A DNA stretch of 64,000 nt from positions 9,183,064-9,247,063 of the forward strand of contig OX637397.1 in assembly GCA_951799425.1 (NCBI GenBank), in the 5' to 3' direction. The notes beneath the pieces are model-generated. The model was not told the DNA's origin, ran no database searches, and was given only the letters and a program-made list of their open reading frames with translations. This stretch comes from Ilex aquifolium (lineage: Eukaryota; Streptophyta; Magnoliopsida; Aquifoliales; Aquifoliaceae). Below, piece after piece: positions 47,191-58,208 of the stretch (positions are counted from its first letter, which is position 1; the number at the start of each line of letters is the position of its first letter). A program made the position numbers and the translations under genes.

Positions 47191-50119
47191 ATGGTGACCG
47201 TGGAGGAGATCCGGCGGTCACAACGAGCCAATGGCCCAGCAACGATCATGGCCATCGGGACAGCCACGCCACTGAACTGTGTCGATCAGAGCACGTACCC
47301 AGATTACTATTTTCGGATAACAAAGAGTGAGCATATGACAGAACTCAAAGAAAAATTCAAGCGCATGTGTAAGATATAATCTCCTTATGTATATATATTT
47401 GAGTTGAATTGCATTCACAGCTCTTCATTATCATGTTATTTGCTTCTCCATATATAATTCATGGTGAGCTTACCTCTCTTGTGCATGTACAGGATTTAGA
47501 AACTCAACAATATGGTATCAAATGGTGTTTATGATCGTAAGGGCCTGTTTGGTATGTGGGTTTGGGGGGTTTTAGAACATGGGTCGGGGAACAAATTCCA
47601 TCAAACCCATGTTTGGCAAATATATAGGTAGCCAGGTTTGAAACTCAACTCGCTTTAGGCCCGGAAATGAAACCTAGTTCATGGGTTTCATGAAACCCGG
47701 TTCATGGGTTTCATGAAACCCGGTGGGGGGGGGAGGGTTTCATATGTGGGTTAAAGGGTTGAACATGCAAATAACATTTATACCCCCATATATCCCATGT
47801 ACGTAAACAAACATGGTATTGAATTAAATTGGTTAAGGGGCACAATATTCATTTATATACAAATATATTATCATAATAGTCATATATCCGTGCGTATACC
47901 ATATATGGGTATGGACGGTATTAAATGTTGAATCCCATCTTTGAGTTTGGAAGGATTTGGACAAGCCAATCTAAATCCCTCCCAAAAAACCAACAAAACA
48001 GCCCCTAAATGACTTAGGTTGCGTTTGACTGCAGTTTATGTTTTAGAAAATATGTAAAATTGGCAATGGGTGACATCTTGAATTTGAATCTCGGCAATTT
48101 TTTGGGACTATGAATACTGTAATTCCGGTGTAAATAACTAACTTTTGATCTGACCGAAAAAAGAATTAGTCGAGATACGTATAAGCTGGCCTAGACAACC
48201 CAAACCGTTGAACCAAATTAAAAAAAGGCAATAGGTGACATAGTTTTGAGTTGTATTGTCTCAAAATATGTACAACACATAAATCACACATTTTGTATCA
48301 TATCGGATTCATACCATGACCATTTTCTCTTTATAAATGAAACATCAAAACTGTTATAACTCTCTCCCAAAGTAGGCCTAAATAACTTCGGAAAAAAAGG
48401 CTAATGGCTACCTATGGGTAGCGGACTTTAGATCAAAGCTAGTTTGTGTCATTTATATTTGAATTTATGTTAACCCATTTATTATAGGTTGGTATCAATT
48501 TGGTTATAATCCAAACCCATTTTTTTCAGACTAAGCTCCTAAGATACTATCTGGGATTCCTTTCCCTCTGCTATGTTTGCTTCTTCTGTCTTGTTCTTCA
48601 TTTTTTGTGCTTAACTGCTCATTTTTTTCATTCACAACAACCCAAATGGCCTGCAGTTCTTCAAAGAGTGGAGGGGCACAGGCTCTTGGTACCCTAAAGA
48701 TTCGACTGAGTCTGCAGTTCTTGAACTTATTGATGCTGTCAAGTATTATCTTTATTTTTTATCTGTGATGTAATTTTAGAGTGTACACTATAATAGACTA
48801 ACAAAAAGTATCTAACAATGATATACACGATTTGTAATCCAAACGGAATTGACGAGTTGGGTTTAGTCTTCGCAAATTTGGATAGACCCGTTAGACTAGT
48901 TACATAAATAGATTGAGATAAATCTAGCTAAATATAACCATAATCTACCAAAACGACACAGTATAAACTTCGCTAGACACGATTTCAAATGGATTGTGTA
49001 TGAATTGAAGAAATTTTAATATGAATACGACTTAGCATGACATGACTCAGTGTCACGCCTAGATGCAAATTGATAGAAAAGCATATATTTTAATGATCTG
49101 TAACTCTTTTCATGCCGTATTTTTCAGGTGACAAATCCATGATTAGGAAACGTTACATGCACTTGACAGAAGAAATCCTGAAAGAAAACCCTAATGTGTG
49201 TGCATACATGGCACCTTCACTGGATGCTAGGCAGGACATCGTGGTGGTTGAAGTCCCAAAACTAGGCAAAGAAGCAGCCCAAAAGGCAATCAAAGAATGG
49301 GGCCAGCCCAAGTCCAATATTACCCACCTGGTCTTTTGCACCACCAGTGGTGTAGACATGCCTGGTGCAGACTACCAGCTCACCAAGCTCCTCGGCCTCC
49401 ATCCCTCGGTCAAACGCCTCATGATGTACCAGCAGGGTTGCTTCGCCGGTGGCACAGTCCTCCGCCTCGCTAAAGACTTGGCCGAGAACAACCGAGGTGC
49501 TCGGGTACTCGTGGTTTGCTCGGAGATCACTGCAGTTACATTTCGCGGGCCTAGTGAGTTTCATTTGGATAGTCTTGTTGGCCAAGCACTTTTTGGTGAT
49601 GGGGCAGCCGCGATTATAATTGGGTCGGACCCAGTGATCGGAGTCGAGAAGCCATTGTTCGAGCTCGTCTCGGCTTCCCAAACTATTCTCCCTGATAGTG
49701 ATAGTGCCATTGATGGACACCTCCGCGAGGCTGGGCTCACATTCCACCTACTGAAAGATGTGCCTGGGCTCATCTCCAAGAACATTGAGAAAAGCCTGAT
49801 GGAGGCATTTAGGCCCTTGGGCATATCCGATTGGAACTCAATTTTTTGGATCGCTCACCCTGGTGGGCCTGCAATTCTGGACCAAGTGGAAATGAAGTTG
49901 GGCCTTGAGCCCGAAAAACTACGAGCCACAAGGCATGTGCTAGGTGAGTATGGGAACATGTCAAGTGCATGTGTGCTGTTTATATTGGATGAAATGAGAA
50001 AGTCGTCGGTCAATGAAGGGCTCAACACCACCGGGGAGGGGCTCGAGTGGGGTGTTCTCTTTGGGTTCGGACCAGGGCTTACTGTTGAGACGGTGGTGCT
50101 TCACAGTGTGTTCATTTGA
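47191..50119 (+). CDS. CHS: Chalcone synthase, two exons
   Basis: A type III polyketide synthase that condenses p-coumaroyl-CoA with three malonyl-CoA to naringenin chalcone in the cytosol, the entry step of flavonoid synthesis. Exon 1 is 47191-47368 and exon 2 is 49128-50119, with a phase-1 GT-AG intron splitting Cys60, the family's conserved position. The product has 389 residues, the usual length. The catalytic triad Cys164, His303, Asn336 is present, as are gatekeepers Phe215 and Phe265, cavity residues Thr132, Met137, Thr194, Thr197, Gly256, Ser338, and GFGPG at 372-376. These favour true chalcone synthase over stilbene or benzalacetone synthase. The ATG at 47191 lies in AAAAATGG and gives the standard MVTVEEIR start. 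The 1,759-bp intron is enlarged by a MITE and other insertions. No defects are seen. Confidence 0.95.
47541..48005. mobile_element. Tourist-like MITE in the CHS intron
   Basis: The left end GGGCCTGTTTGGTATG and the inverted right end GGGGCTGTTTTGTTGG match, flanked by 3-bp TAA on both sides (47538-47540, 48006-48008), as in PIF/Harbinger MITEs. Inside, near 47680-47725, there is a short repeat of GGTTCATGGGTTTCATGAAA type. The intron of the pseudogene copy lacks it. Confidence 0.7.
48072..48226 (-). repeat. Dispersed SINE-like repeat, copy C
   Basis: A reverse-orientation copy in the CHS intron with TAGGCCAGCTTATACG, CGACTAATTC and ACCGGAATTACAGTATTCAT in order. Absent from the intron of the duplicate gene. 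Confidence 0.5.
48636..48743 (+). other. Coding-like stretch inside the CHS intron
   Basis: Thirty-six codons without a stop read [20 protein letters not shown] and then [16 protein letters not shown], a composition like a real protein rather than random AT-rich DNA. A pyrimidine-rich tract ending in CTGCAG lies just before or at its start, and the reading stops making sense after 48743. The family is not recognised. It may be a captured exon from another gene. The pseudogene's intron lacks it. Confidence 0.4.
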
Positions 50120-51904
50120 CCGGACCAACGTTTCTCAACTTCCATTTGTGGCTCCGTTGTGTATTTACTTTGTGTGTGTTTCCCTTGGTGTTGAATGAAT
50201 TTTCACAGGACTTACAATAGTGATGTTGCAATGAAAAGAATTGTTGTTTGTGGTATTCCAAATATAGTAAAATCACTTATTGAAATTTCTGATTTGAAAC
50301 TTGTAATGTATAACAAAACAGTAACAATCAAGTGCGAAATAGTTACATAGAAATAGTCTTACACGAAAGAGTTACACATAACTGTTTGTATAACCAATAT
50401 AAATACTAATCCGGTTGCAGAACATGAATAGTTATTGAACTTTATGTAGATCAAGGCTAGTATTTGACACTATGTCCTTAAGACAGATTTCGTCCTCACA
50501 CACGGTACTTATGGAATATCAAGCGTCTGCCTCCAAAAATACAATGATCTTTACACGAGTAGAAGTAGCACTCCAATCTACTCGTCAAACGAACAAGAAA
50601 TTGTGTTGTGTATTCTCCAAATGTTAACTGTCTTAATTCCGAAATGCAATGCACTAATGTCTGACTTATCTCTGAATATGAACTAATGTCACAATTCAAT
50701 TTCGGACTAGAGGGAAGCAACAAATCCGAACCAGTGCGAATTCAAATCCAACGGATACCCAAAATCAAATTTCGGGTTAAGAAATTCACGCCCAATTAAT
50801 TAAACGAATTTTCTCCAAAAATATAGAGCTTGATTTAAAACACACCTGGGCTAGGTCGAGTCGTGGCGTGGCATGGCGGGTAGAGCGTGTGTGGTAGAGC
50901 CGAAGACATGTAGGTGCTCACTCTGCTCATAAAATTGTGATACCCCTTAAGCCCAATCCCATAGAGTAAACTTGACTTATATATGCCCATGTAGAATTTC
51001 TTCTTCAACTAATGTGGAATTAGTATCAAATCCCACATTGCACAACCTTTATTTTCTCATTTCAAGAGGGTCACTTTGGAGTCTATTGTCTCATTCATTT
51101 CTTACTCAATTTGAACAAGTGAATATACTACATTATTCTCCTCATGGAGTAGAATACGAACCTACGAAAGTTTATTCGAAACAGCAAATGGATCTCACTT
51201 TAATTTAGGCTCAAAGTCAACCAAAAATTCAGTTTTTACACTTAAAAAACTGTTTTAGTCCAACAAGAATAACTTTCGGGATGATTGTAATTAAAATAAA
51301 GAAATTATTTCTGTTTTAGAAGTTTTCTTATTTAGGATGATCTTATAACTGGACCGTTACACTTGGCCAGTTAATTAACGTTTATAGTTTTTTCTTTTGC
51401 TAAATTACAAAACTGCTTATTAGGCGAGTTTATTCTAAAATTTATAATGTGCTAATTATTGTTTTGTCCGAGTTACAAAAATTTCATATTTATTGTGTTA
51501 TGTAATAATCGTTTTTCTATAACAGTATATAGAAGCCCATTTTTTTTTTTCATTTTTTTGGGACGGTAAATTATCTCAAACACGTTCGTATTATTTGGAT
51601 TAATCATTGTCATGTACAACGGATACATGCAATCTTTTGTTAATCATATGAATCAGTAAAATCTAGGTCTTATAGGTCAAAATCATTTGAATTAAAAGAC
51701 ATGCTAGTTTACATCTTGCCTTTTATTTTTTTCGATGAACACTTTGTTCGACCACTGAGCTAACTCACGCAGTTGTGTTTCATGAGTGTTGTCTGTTTAT
51801 AAATTTGGCTAACGAATTATGATGTAAATATACAGTTAGTTGGAATTTTGCTTTTGACAGACTTATATTTCTCCCTACTTTTTTCTGTTTTCAGTCATTA
51901 TTAA
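50120..51904. other. 3' flank of CHS and intergenic DNA
   Basis: The first 110 bases are the probable CHS 3' UTR (a GAATGAATTTTCAC-type stretch is shared with the duplicate). Beyond 50240 there is AT-rich DNA with no recognised gene or bounded element. Confidence 0.5.
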
Positions 51905-52237
51905 TAAGGGTGTCAATTTTATTCATTAACACAAATTCGACACGAATCCGACTCTATACAAAACTCAAAAATAATACGATTAGTTGACACGAGTAATAAA
52001 TTGATCAAATTAAGGTTCGACACGAATAACACGATTAACGGATACAGTAGATAGAAAATAAGTATTTAACGAGTATTGTAGACAAAAAATAAGGATTTAT
52101 AATTTTTTAAATAGTATTAAATGAGTTATTGTCGAATTAATTAATTTTTTATTAAAACGAATATTGACACGAATCCGACACGTACCGAAAGTGACACGAT
52201 ATAAAAACAATACGACTAAAAATGACACGACACCCTA
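51905..52237. mobile_element. Short hAT-like element, 'GTGTCG' type
   Basis: The left end TAAGGGTGTCAATTTT and the inverted right end TAGGGTGTCGTGTCATTTTT match, with many CGACACGAAT words. The flanks are similar (CATTATTAA and TCATTAAT) but not a clean 8-bp duplication. Non-coding. Confidence 0.55.
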
Positions 52238-52399
52238 ATCATTAATTAAGTTTCCACTTGATATGAACAGTACAAACTTTATTAAAACCTATGATTCCCC
52301 TTTGTCCTCAGTTCCCAGTTAACACCTGAAGTTTCATGTTGTCCTTTTACTTCTTGTCAAAGAGAAAAATAAAATTAATTTCAAGAATAGTTCGAGTGA

Positions 52400-52590
52400 T
52401 AATTTAGACGAGTTGTAAATTCAAATATTTTGAATTCGAATTTTACCATTCCCTATAAGATTAGGTCAGAAGGGATTTATCCCTCATGAATACCCTAATT
52501 CTCGCATAGATGACTTGTTTTTAACTGGACTGAGAAAAGAATTAATAGAGATATACATAAATTAATCCAAACAGCCCCTAACCGTAAAAC
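52400..52590 (-). repeat. Dispersed SINE-like repeat, copy D
   Basis: On the minus strand: TTATGTATATCTCTATTAAT, CATCTATGCGAGAATTAGGG, ATGAGGGATAAATCCC, then AAAATTCGAATTCAAAATAT. Same order of blocks as copies A-C. Confidence 0.5.
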
Positions 52591-52792
52591 CAAGAAAAAC
52601 AAAATTAGGACAACATTACTTATATTATATCCCTCTCTCTATGAGACATAAACAGAATATCCAAGGTACAAGGGCCTCTTCCTGGGCAAGTTCACCATCA
52701 TGGGCTCCTTGGGCCTTTGGGGGAATAAAACTCTAAATCCGTTTTCCATGGGTTGTAGGCGCCTTTGTTGTTTTTCCTAACGACATTGAAGG

Positions 52793-53456
52793 CATGGGTG
52801 TTTACCCTACCCTACTCGATCAGGTGTGGTATTTTTACCCGATTAATCAGGTAGGAAGTCAGATAGGAAGTCGGGTAAAAATTTTTGTTGCTATTAATTT
52901 TTAGATCATTTTAACAATTCAATTAAATAACATGCACCAATTTAACAACACAATAAATCAATAACACTAAAACATAAAACAACTACCACAACAATTACAA
53001 TAAAATACAAGAAAGCATAAACATCAATCCATCATAATTGTTACACAAATACAATAACAATTATTTTAAGTTTAAACCATATGAAACAAATTAAAATCAT
53101 AACTGCTCCAATAGATCACCAGTTCACCACAAATCATGTAACCTACACAAAAAATAAGTTCATGTTTTAAGAACTCAAACATCCACAACAATAACAATGT
53201 TATAATATAAATTATACTACACAAATACTCTTATAATTACTAAAAAAAATATAAAAAAATTAAACATATTTTTTGAGGGTAAGGTAGGGTAGGAATGCGG
53301 AAATTGACGGGTATTCTGCATTCCTACCCGATTTAATCGGAAGATCAAAAACTCTTCTGCATTTCTATCCGATTTTTGCGGCTAGCCGTTCAGTAGGGTA
53401 GGGTAGGGTAGGGTGAGGTAGAAAATTACAACTAATCGAAAATTTGAACACCCCTA
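52793..53456. mobile_element. Non-autonomous hAT element
   Basis: Perfect 8-bp target duplication ATTGAAGG (52785-52792, 53457-53464). The ends are CATGGGTGTTTACC and, inverted, TAGGGGTGTTCAAA. Subterminal arms carry repeated TACCCTACCC/GGGTAGGGTA words in opposite orientation. The centre is AT-rich and non-coding. Confidence 0.8.
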
Positions 53457-53464
53457 ATTGAAGG

Positions 53465-54360
53465 TGGGAAGATTGTTAAACGTAACGCTGATAGTACATT
53501 GTTATCATCTTATGGTTGTGGGTCTCAACAAATACTAGAGTTCATTATCAATCCAATAATTATAAATAATTACATCAACAAATTAGACCAGTAAACAATG
53601 TTCAAATAACATTACTCTTTAAAAATTTTTGTTCTAACTTGTAAGCCACAATCTGGGCATATTTTCTTGAAAAAGTTCAGTTCTGGGTTGATTGTATTTG
53701 TCTTGTACATGGGATTGCTGCCAAAGCTTGATCTAAAGATGCAATTTATAGATGATTCAACTTTCTGTTCTTGTCCTGACCAAAAAAAAACTCTGCTCTT
53801 GTTTCTGTTTTTTCAGAAAAAATTGAACATATATCAGACTATTTAGAGCATATCTCCCTGTTATTATCGTGAATTTACTTCTTCTTTTTTTGGTTGTTCT
53901 GTAAATACTGTATGCGAACTAAATAATATGGTACTTAGCTTGTGACCTTTGTCAAATAGTCCTATCAGGGTAGTTCAAGGTGAAGGTGAAAAGTTCTAAG
54001 TGTTCTTATTGACCCGATTTTGCCAGAGACGTTCTTATTGACCCGATATGCCCAATGTGCATATTATTACACTTATCATGAGTTTAGGTTGTGATCATGA
54101 ATCTGAAAAAACATGCTCTTAGAGCGATTTTCTGAGAAAATTAACAAAATTAACTCTTTAAACTTTAGAAATTGCATATCGAAAGTCCATATCAGAATGC
54201 AACAATTGATTGCTAAAAATCTTCTACCATTAATTCCTAATCTTTCGAGACCCTCGGGGAAAAACACCTCCTTATGGGAAACATCCTTTGGCTTTTACCA
54301 GCCACAATCCTCACTCTGGGTCGATGTCCACCATTGCCTCATCACACTCTTTTGATTGAT
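53465..54360. other. Intergenic DNA; duplicated upstream block
   Basis: 53465-54069 is non-coding with no bounded repeat. 54070-54355 is the duplicate of 46110-46385, the upstream flank of CHS. The open frames here are not conserved between the two copies and are not genes. Confidence 0.5.
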
Positions 54361-55723
54361 GGGAAAATTTTATCCACGCCACTTTTAATTAGGTCTAAAT
54401 TTAATGACACTCTCACGCGATTCTGAAACTTCACTGTACTCTCTTCTAGTTGATACTTTCAAATCAAAGACACTCCCTTAACAATAATTTCTAACGATTT
54501 GACTATATATTTTCTGAAAATGTCAAAACTACTATTTGTTATATAAATAGACTAAAATGCCCTCAACCCTTTCTCCATTACATATAAAAAAAAATTCATC
54601 TACACCCCTTTAATTAGGTCTAAACTCAATGACGCACACCCTTGATTCTAAAACTTCACTGCATACCCTTCTGGTTATACTTTCAAATCAATGACATCCT
54701 TTTAACGGTAACTTTTGACTCTGCCAATAAATAAAGTAATGATTTAACTAAATATTTTGTGAAAAATGTCAAAATTACATTTTGTTATGTAAATGGATTA
54801 AAATGTTCACAATCTTTTTCCTATTTTATATGTCCTAGCCAATCATTAAGCGTCATTTCTATCATTATATTATCCCCATAAATTTTTATCATTTTAAAGT
54901 GTTGCATGATAACTTTGTTATAATATTAGTTATCATATTATCACTCATTTGGTTACATGATCGAATTTTTATAGTTAAAAATAATTTTTATATAATAAAA
55001 ATTACAATCAATAAAGTTAATGTCAAAATCTCATTCATTTATAACTCCTTTGTCATCGTCTGTCCTCCACAATGTCACCTGATCATTCTTCATACATCAC
55101 CCTTTTATATATAAAATTTAAATATTATTTGATAAAATTTAATATTGATTGAATAAATTTGGTCTTAATTTGATAAATTTAAATATTAATTTGGTGTTAA
55201 TTTGATAAAATTAAATATTAATTTAGTGTTGATTTGATAAAACTTAATGTTAATTGAATAAATCTAAAGCTTTAATGAAATTGAATGTTCATTTGGTGTT
55301 AAATTAAATAACTGACATTAATTTGATAAGGTTAAATGTTAAATTAATGAAATTTAATATTCTATTTAATATATTAAATTTTAATTTAATAAAATTGAAT
55401 GTCAATTTTGTGTTGATTTGATGAACCTAAAGATTAATATAATAGAATTAAAAATGATTGCATTGACATTTTAGAATCGGGAGGGGGTATTGTTAAAGAT
55501 AGGTCAATTTACAGGGGATGTCGTTGAAGTTATGTCTTTTTACAAATGGTGTGGATAAAATTTACCCTATAAAATATTCAGGGGTATTTTTGTAAATTAA
55601 CGTTTGTCGTTAACGTCGTAACCTCGACAAACACTGACAGGGGGTGACAGTGAAGTTTCAGAATCGGAAGTAGGTGTCATTGAATTTAGACCTAATTACA
55701 GGGGGTGTGGATGAAATTTTTCC
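54361..55723. mobile_element. Long-TIR element, complete copy
   Basis: The left end GGGAAAATTTTATCC and the inverted right end GGAAAAATTTCATCCACACC are followed by TTAGGTCTAAATT-like arms. A 5-bp repeat TTGAT flanks it (54356-54360, 55724-55728). The left terminal region of about 240 bp occurs twice in tandem (from 54361 and from about 54599). The core is made of AT-rich TTAATTTGATAAA-like repeats. Non-coding; superfamily uncertain. Relative: 2443-3672. Confidence 0.68.
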
Positions 55724-55787
55724 TTGATATTTTGGGGTTCGAAATTCTAGTCATGCAAAAACGTCTCGAGACATTGCAAAAAAAAAG

Positions 55788-56308
55788 GGGTTAATTACAC
55801 TGAAAGTCCCCAAAATATATAGTTTGTCTCATTTTAATTTTCAATATTGCAATTATATTATTTTGGTCCCTGAAGTATTGAATATGTTTCTATATAATCC
55901 CTCAGGCAGACAACATATTAATTGCTAACGGTTTTTTTATCATAAACTTATCACGTGATACCTAAATATAAGCAAAAAATAATTTTGATAACTCTTGACT
56001 AAAATTTGAGTAATTCTTAATCAAAATTTAGATAGTTCATGATTAAAATTGTGTAAATTTGATAACTCTTTGACCAAAATTTGGATAAAAATTTGATTAA
56101 GAATTATCTAAATTATCTTTTTGCTTATATTTAGGTATTACATGATAAGTTTATAATAAAAAAATCATTAGCAATTTAGACTTTGTCTGCTTGAAGGACC
56201 ACACAGAAATATATTCAATACTTCAATGAGTAAAATGATATAATTAAAATATTAAAAACCAAAACGAAACAAATCCCGTACTTTAAGAACTTCCAATACA
56301 ATTAACCC
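55788..56308. mobile_element. Foldback MITE, GGGTTAATT type
   Basis: GGGTTAATTACACTGAAAGT at the left and GGGTTAATTGTATTGGAAGT inverted at the right. The arms of about 220 bp align almost to the centre, including TGAAGTATTGAATAT in both. It is flanked by A-runs on both sides. Non-coding. A related single arm lies at 19036-19230. Confidence 0.72.
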
Positions 56309-56656
56309 AAAAAAATTCTCAACCACAATTAACCCAAAAAAATTCTCAACCGTATTGTTCTGTCCATAGTATCAGATACAGAGTCGTTTTTTGTATTTTT
56401 ATATTTTTGAACTAGATAGGATATGTCAAAGTCCAAAAAAAATATGAAGGATTTGGTACTTGATAGGCAATTACTGTAGATGAACTGATTCTCCTATCAA
56501 GTGCCAGCCGGCCTCCCAAAACCTTTGACACAAGGAGCTCTGGCACGTGATACCCTAATCCACAACTATAAAAATCACAACATATCAACTTCTTGTCACA
56601 CATTCACATATCAGCTGTTCCTTGAGCCTTCAAACCCTAAATTCTCACTGAAAAAA

Positions 56657-58167
56657 ATGGTGACTGTGGAGGTGATACGGAGGGCACAATGAGCCGACAG
56701 CCCAGCGGTGGTCATGGCCATCGGGACAGCCACGCCACCAAATTGTTTCGATCAAAGTACATACCCAAATTACTACTTTCACATAACGAAGAGTGAACAT
56801 ATGACAGTGCTTAAAGAAAAATTCAAGCGCATATGTAAGATATAATCTCCTTCCGTATATTTAAGCAAATTTTTGTCACAGCTTTAGTGATATAATTTTC
56901 AAAAAATGTATGACACTCCAATAAACTAACAAAAAAGTACACACTCACCCAGCAAATGATATAAATTCATATTTATAATATAAAATCGGACAGACTTTAA
57001 TAAGTCTATTCGATTGTTTCAAATAGACTGATCTAACGGCCCCTAACATCTCTCTCAAAATCATTCATATTTTGCCGTGCCTTCAAGCACGGGTTAGCCT
57101 AGTGTATTTCTAATTGATCTCTTAACACCTTTGTTTTTTGCTGTCTTTTTAAGGTGAAAAGTCCATGGTGAGACAACGTTACATGCACTTGACAGACTTT
57201 TGAAAGAAAACGCTGTTTTTTTGTGAACACGTGGCACCTTCACTAGGTGCTAGGCAAGACATGTTGGTGGTTGAAGTACTAAAACTAGGCAAAGAAGCAG
57301 CCCAAAAGGCTATCAAGGAATGGGGTCAGCCCAAGTCCAAAATCACCCACCTGATCTTTTGCACCTCCAGCGGTGTAGACATGCCTGGTGCAGACTACCA
57401 CCTCACCAAGCTCCTCGGACTTAGCCCTTCAGTCAAGCGCTTCATGATGTACCAACAAGGTTGCTTTGCTGGTGGCACGGTTCTCCGCCTCGCCAAAGAC
57501 CTGGCTGAGAATAATCGATATGCTCGAGTACTCGTGGTTTGCGCAAAAATCACTATAATTACATTTCGTGGGCGTAGTGAGACTAATTTGGATTGCCTTG
57601 TCGCTCGAGCACTTTTTGGTGACGGGGCGGCCACAATCATAATTGGGTCAGACCTAGTGATTGGAATCAAGAAGCCATTGTTCGAGCTCGTCTCGGCCGC
57701 CCAGACCATTCTCCCTGTTAGCGATGGTGCAATTGAGGGACACCTACGAGAGGGTGGGCTCACATTCCACCTAATCAAGGATGTGTCTGGGCTAATCTCC
57801 AAGAACATTGAGAAAAGCCTTGTGGAGGCATTCAGTCCCTTAGGCATATCAGATTGGAATTCAATTTTCTGGATTGCTCATCCGGGTGGGCCGGAAATTC
57901 TGGATCAAGTGGAATTAAAGTTGGGCCTTGAGCCCAAGAAATTACGGGCCACAAGGCATGCGTTGAGTGAGTATGGGAACATGTCAAGTGCTTGTGAGCT
58001 ATTTATTATGGATGAAATGAGGAAGTCATCAGCCAATGAAGGGCTCAACAGTCAACACCACTGGGGAGGGGCTCGAGTGGGGTGTGCTCTTTGGGTTCGG
58101 ACCAGGGCTCACCGTTGAGACCGTGGTGCTCCACAGTGTGTCCACCCAACATGGCTTTTCATCTTAA
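56657..58167 (+). pseudogene. Chalcone synthase pseudogene, tandem copy
   Basis: A duplicate of the gene at 47191 with the same exon plan: exon 1 56657-56834, a 319-bp intron, exon 2 from 57154 to the ancestral stop at 58165-58167. Lesions: in-frame TGA at codon 12 (56690-56692); a 4-base loss and a compensating 1-base gain in 57195-57230 with a TGA at 57201; a 7-base duplication (AGTCAAC, near 58050) that shifts the frame before GFGPG. Met59 is Ile, Thr132 is Ser and SEITAVT reads AKITIIT. Cys164, Phe215, His303 and Asn336 remain. The long intact middle frame (57231-58050) suggests fairly recent loss. G-box (56544) and TATA-like elements persist upstream. Confidence 0.92.
57049..57102 (+). 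repeat. Helitron 3' terminus in the pseudogene intron
   Basis: A hairpin CCGTGC-CTTCAA-GCACGG is followed by GTTAGC and CTAG, then T: a well-formed Helitron 3' end. A TC dinucleotide after an A at 57048 could mark the 5' end, giving only 54 bp; alternatively this is just a tail fragment. It is absent from the intron of the functional copy. Confidence 0.5.
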
Positions 58168-58208
58168 ACTATATTAGTTCTGAGCTTTCATATGTGGTTG
58201 TGTTATGT

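Noticed and set aside
49262-49824. Minus-strand open frames opposite CHS exon 2
   Set aside because: They are shadows of a GC-richer real exon and have no independent support.
53391-53415. Telomere-like GGGTA repeats
   Set aside because: The plant telomere unit is TTTAGGG; these words are the subterminal repeats of the hAT at 52793.
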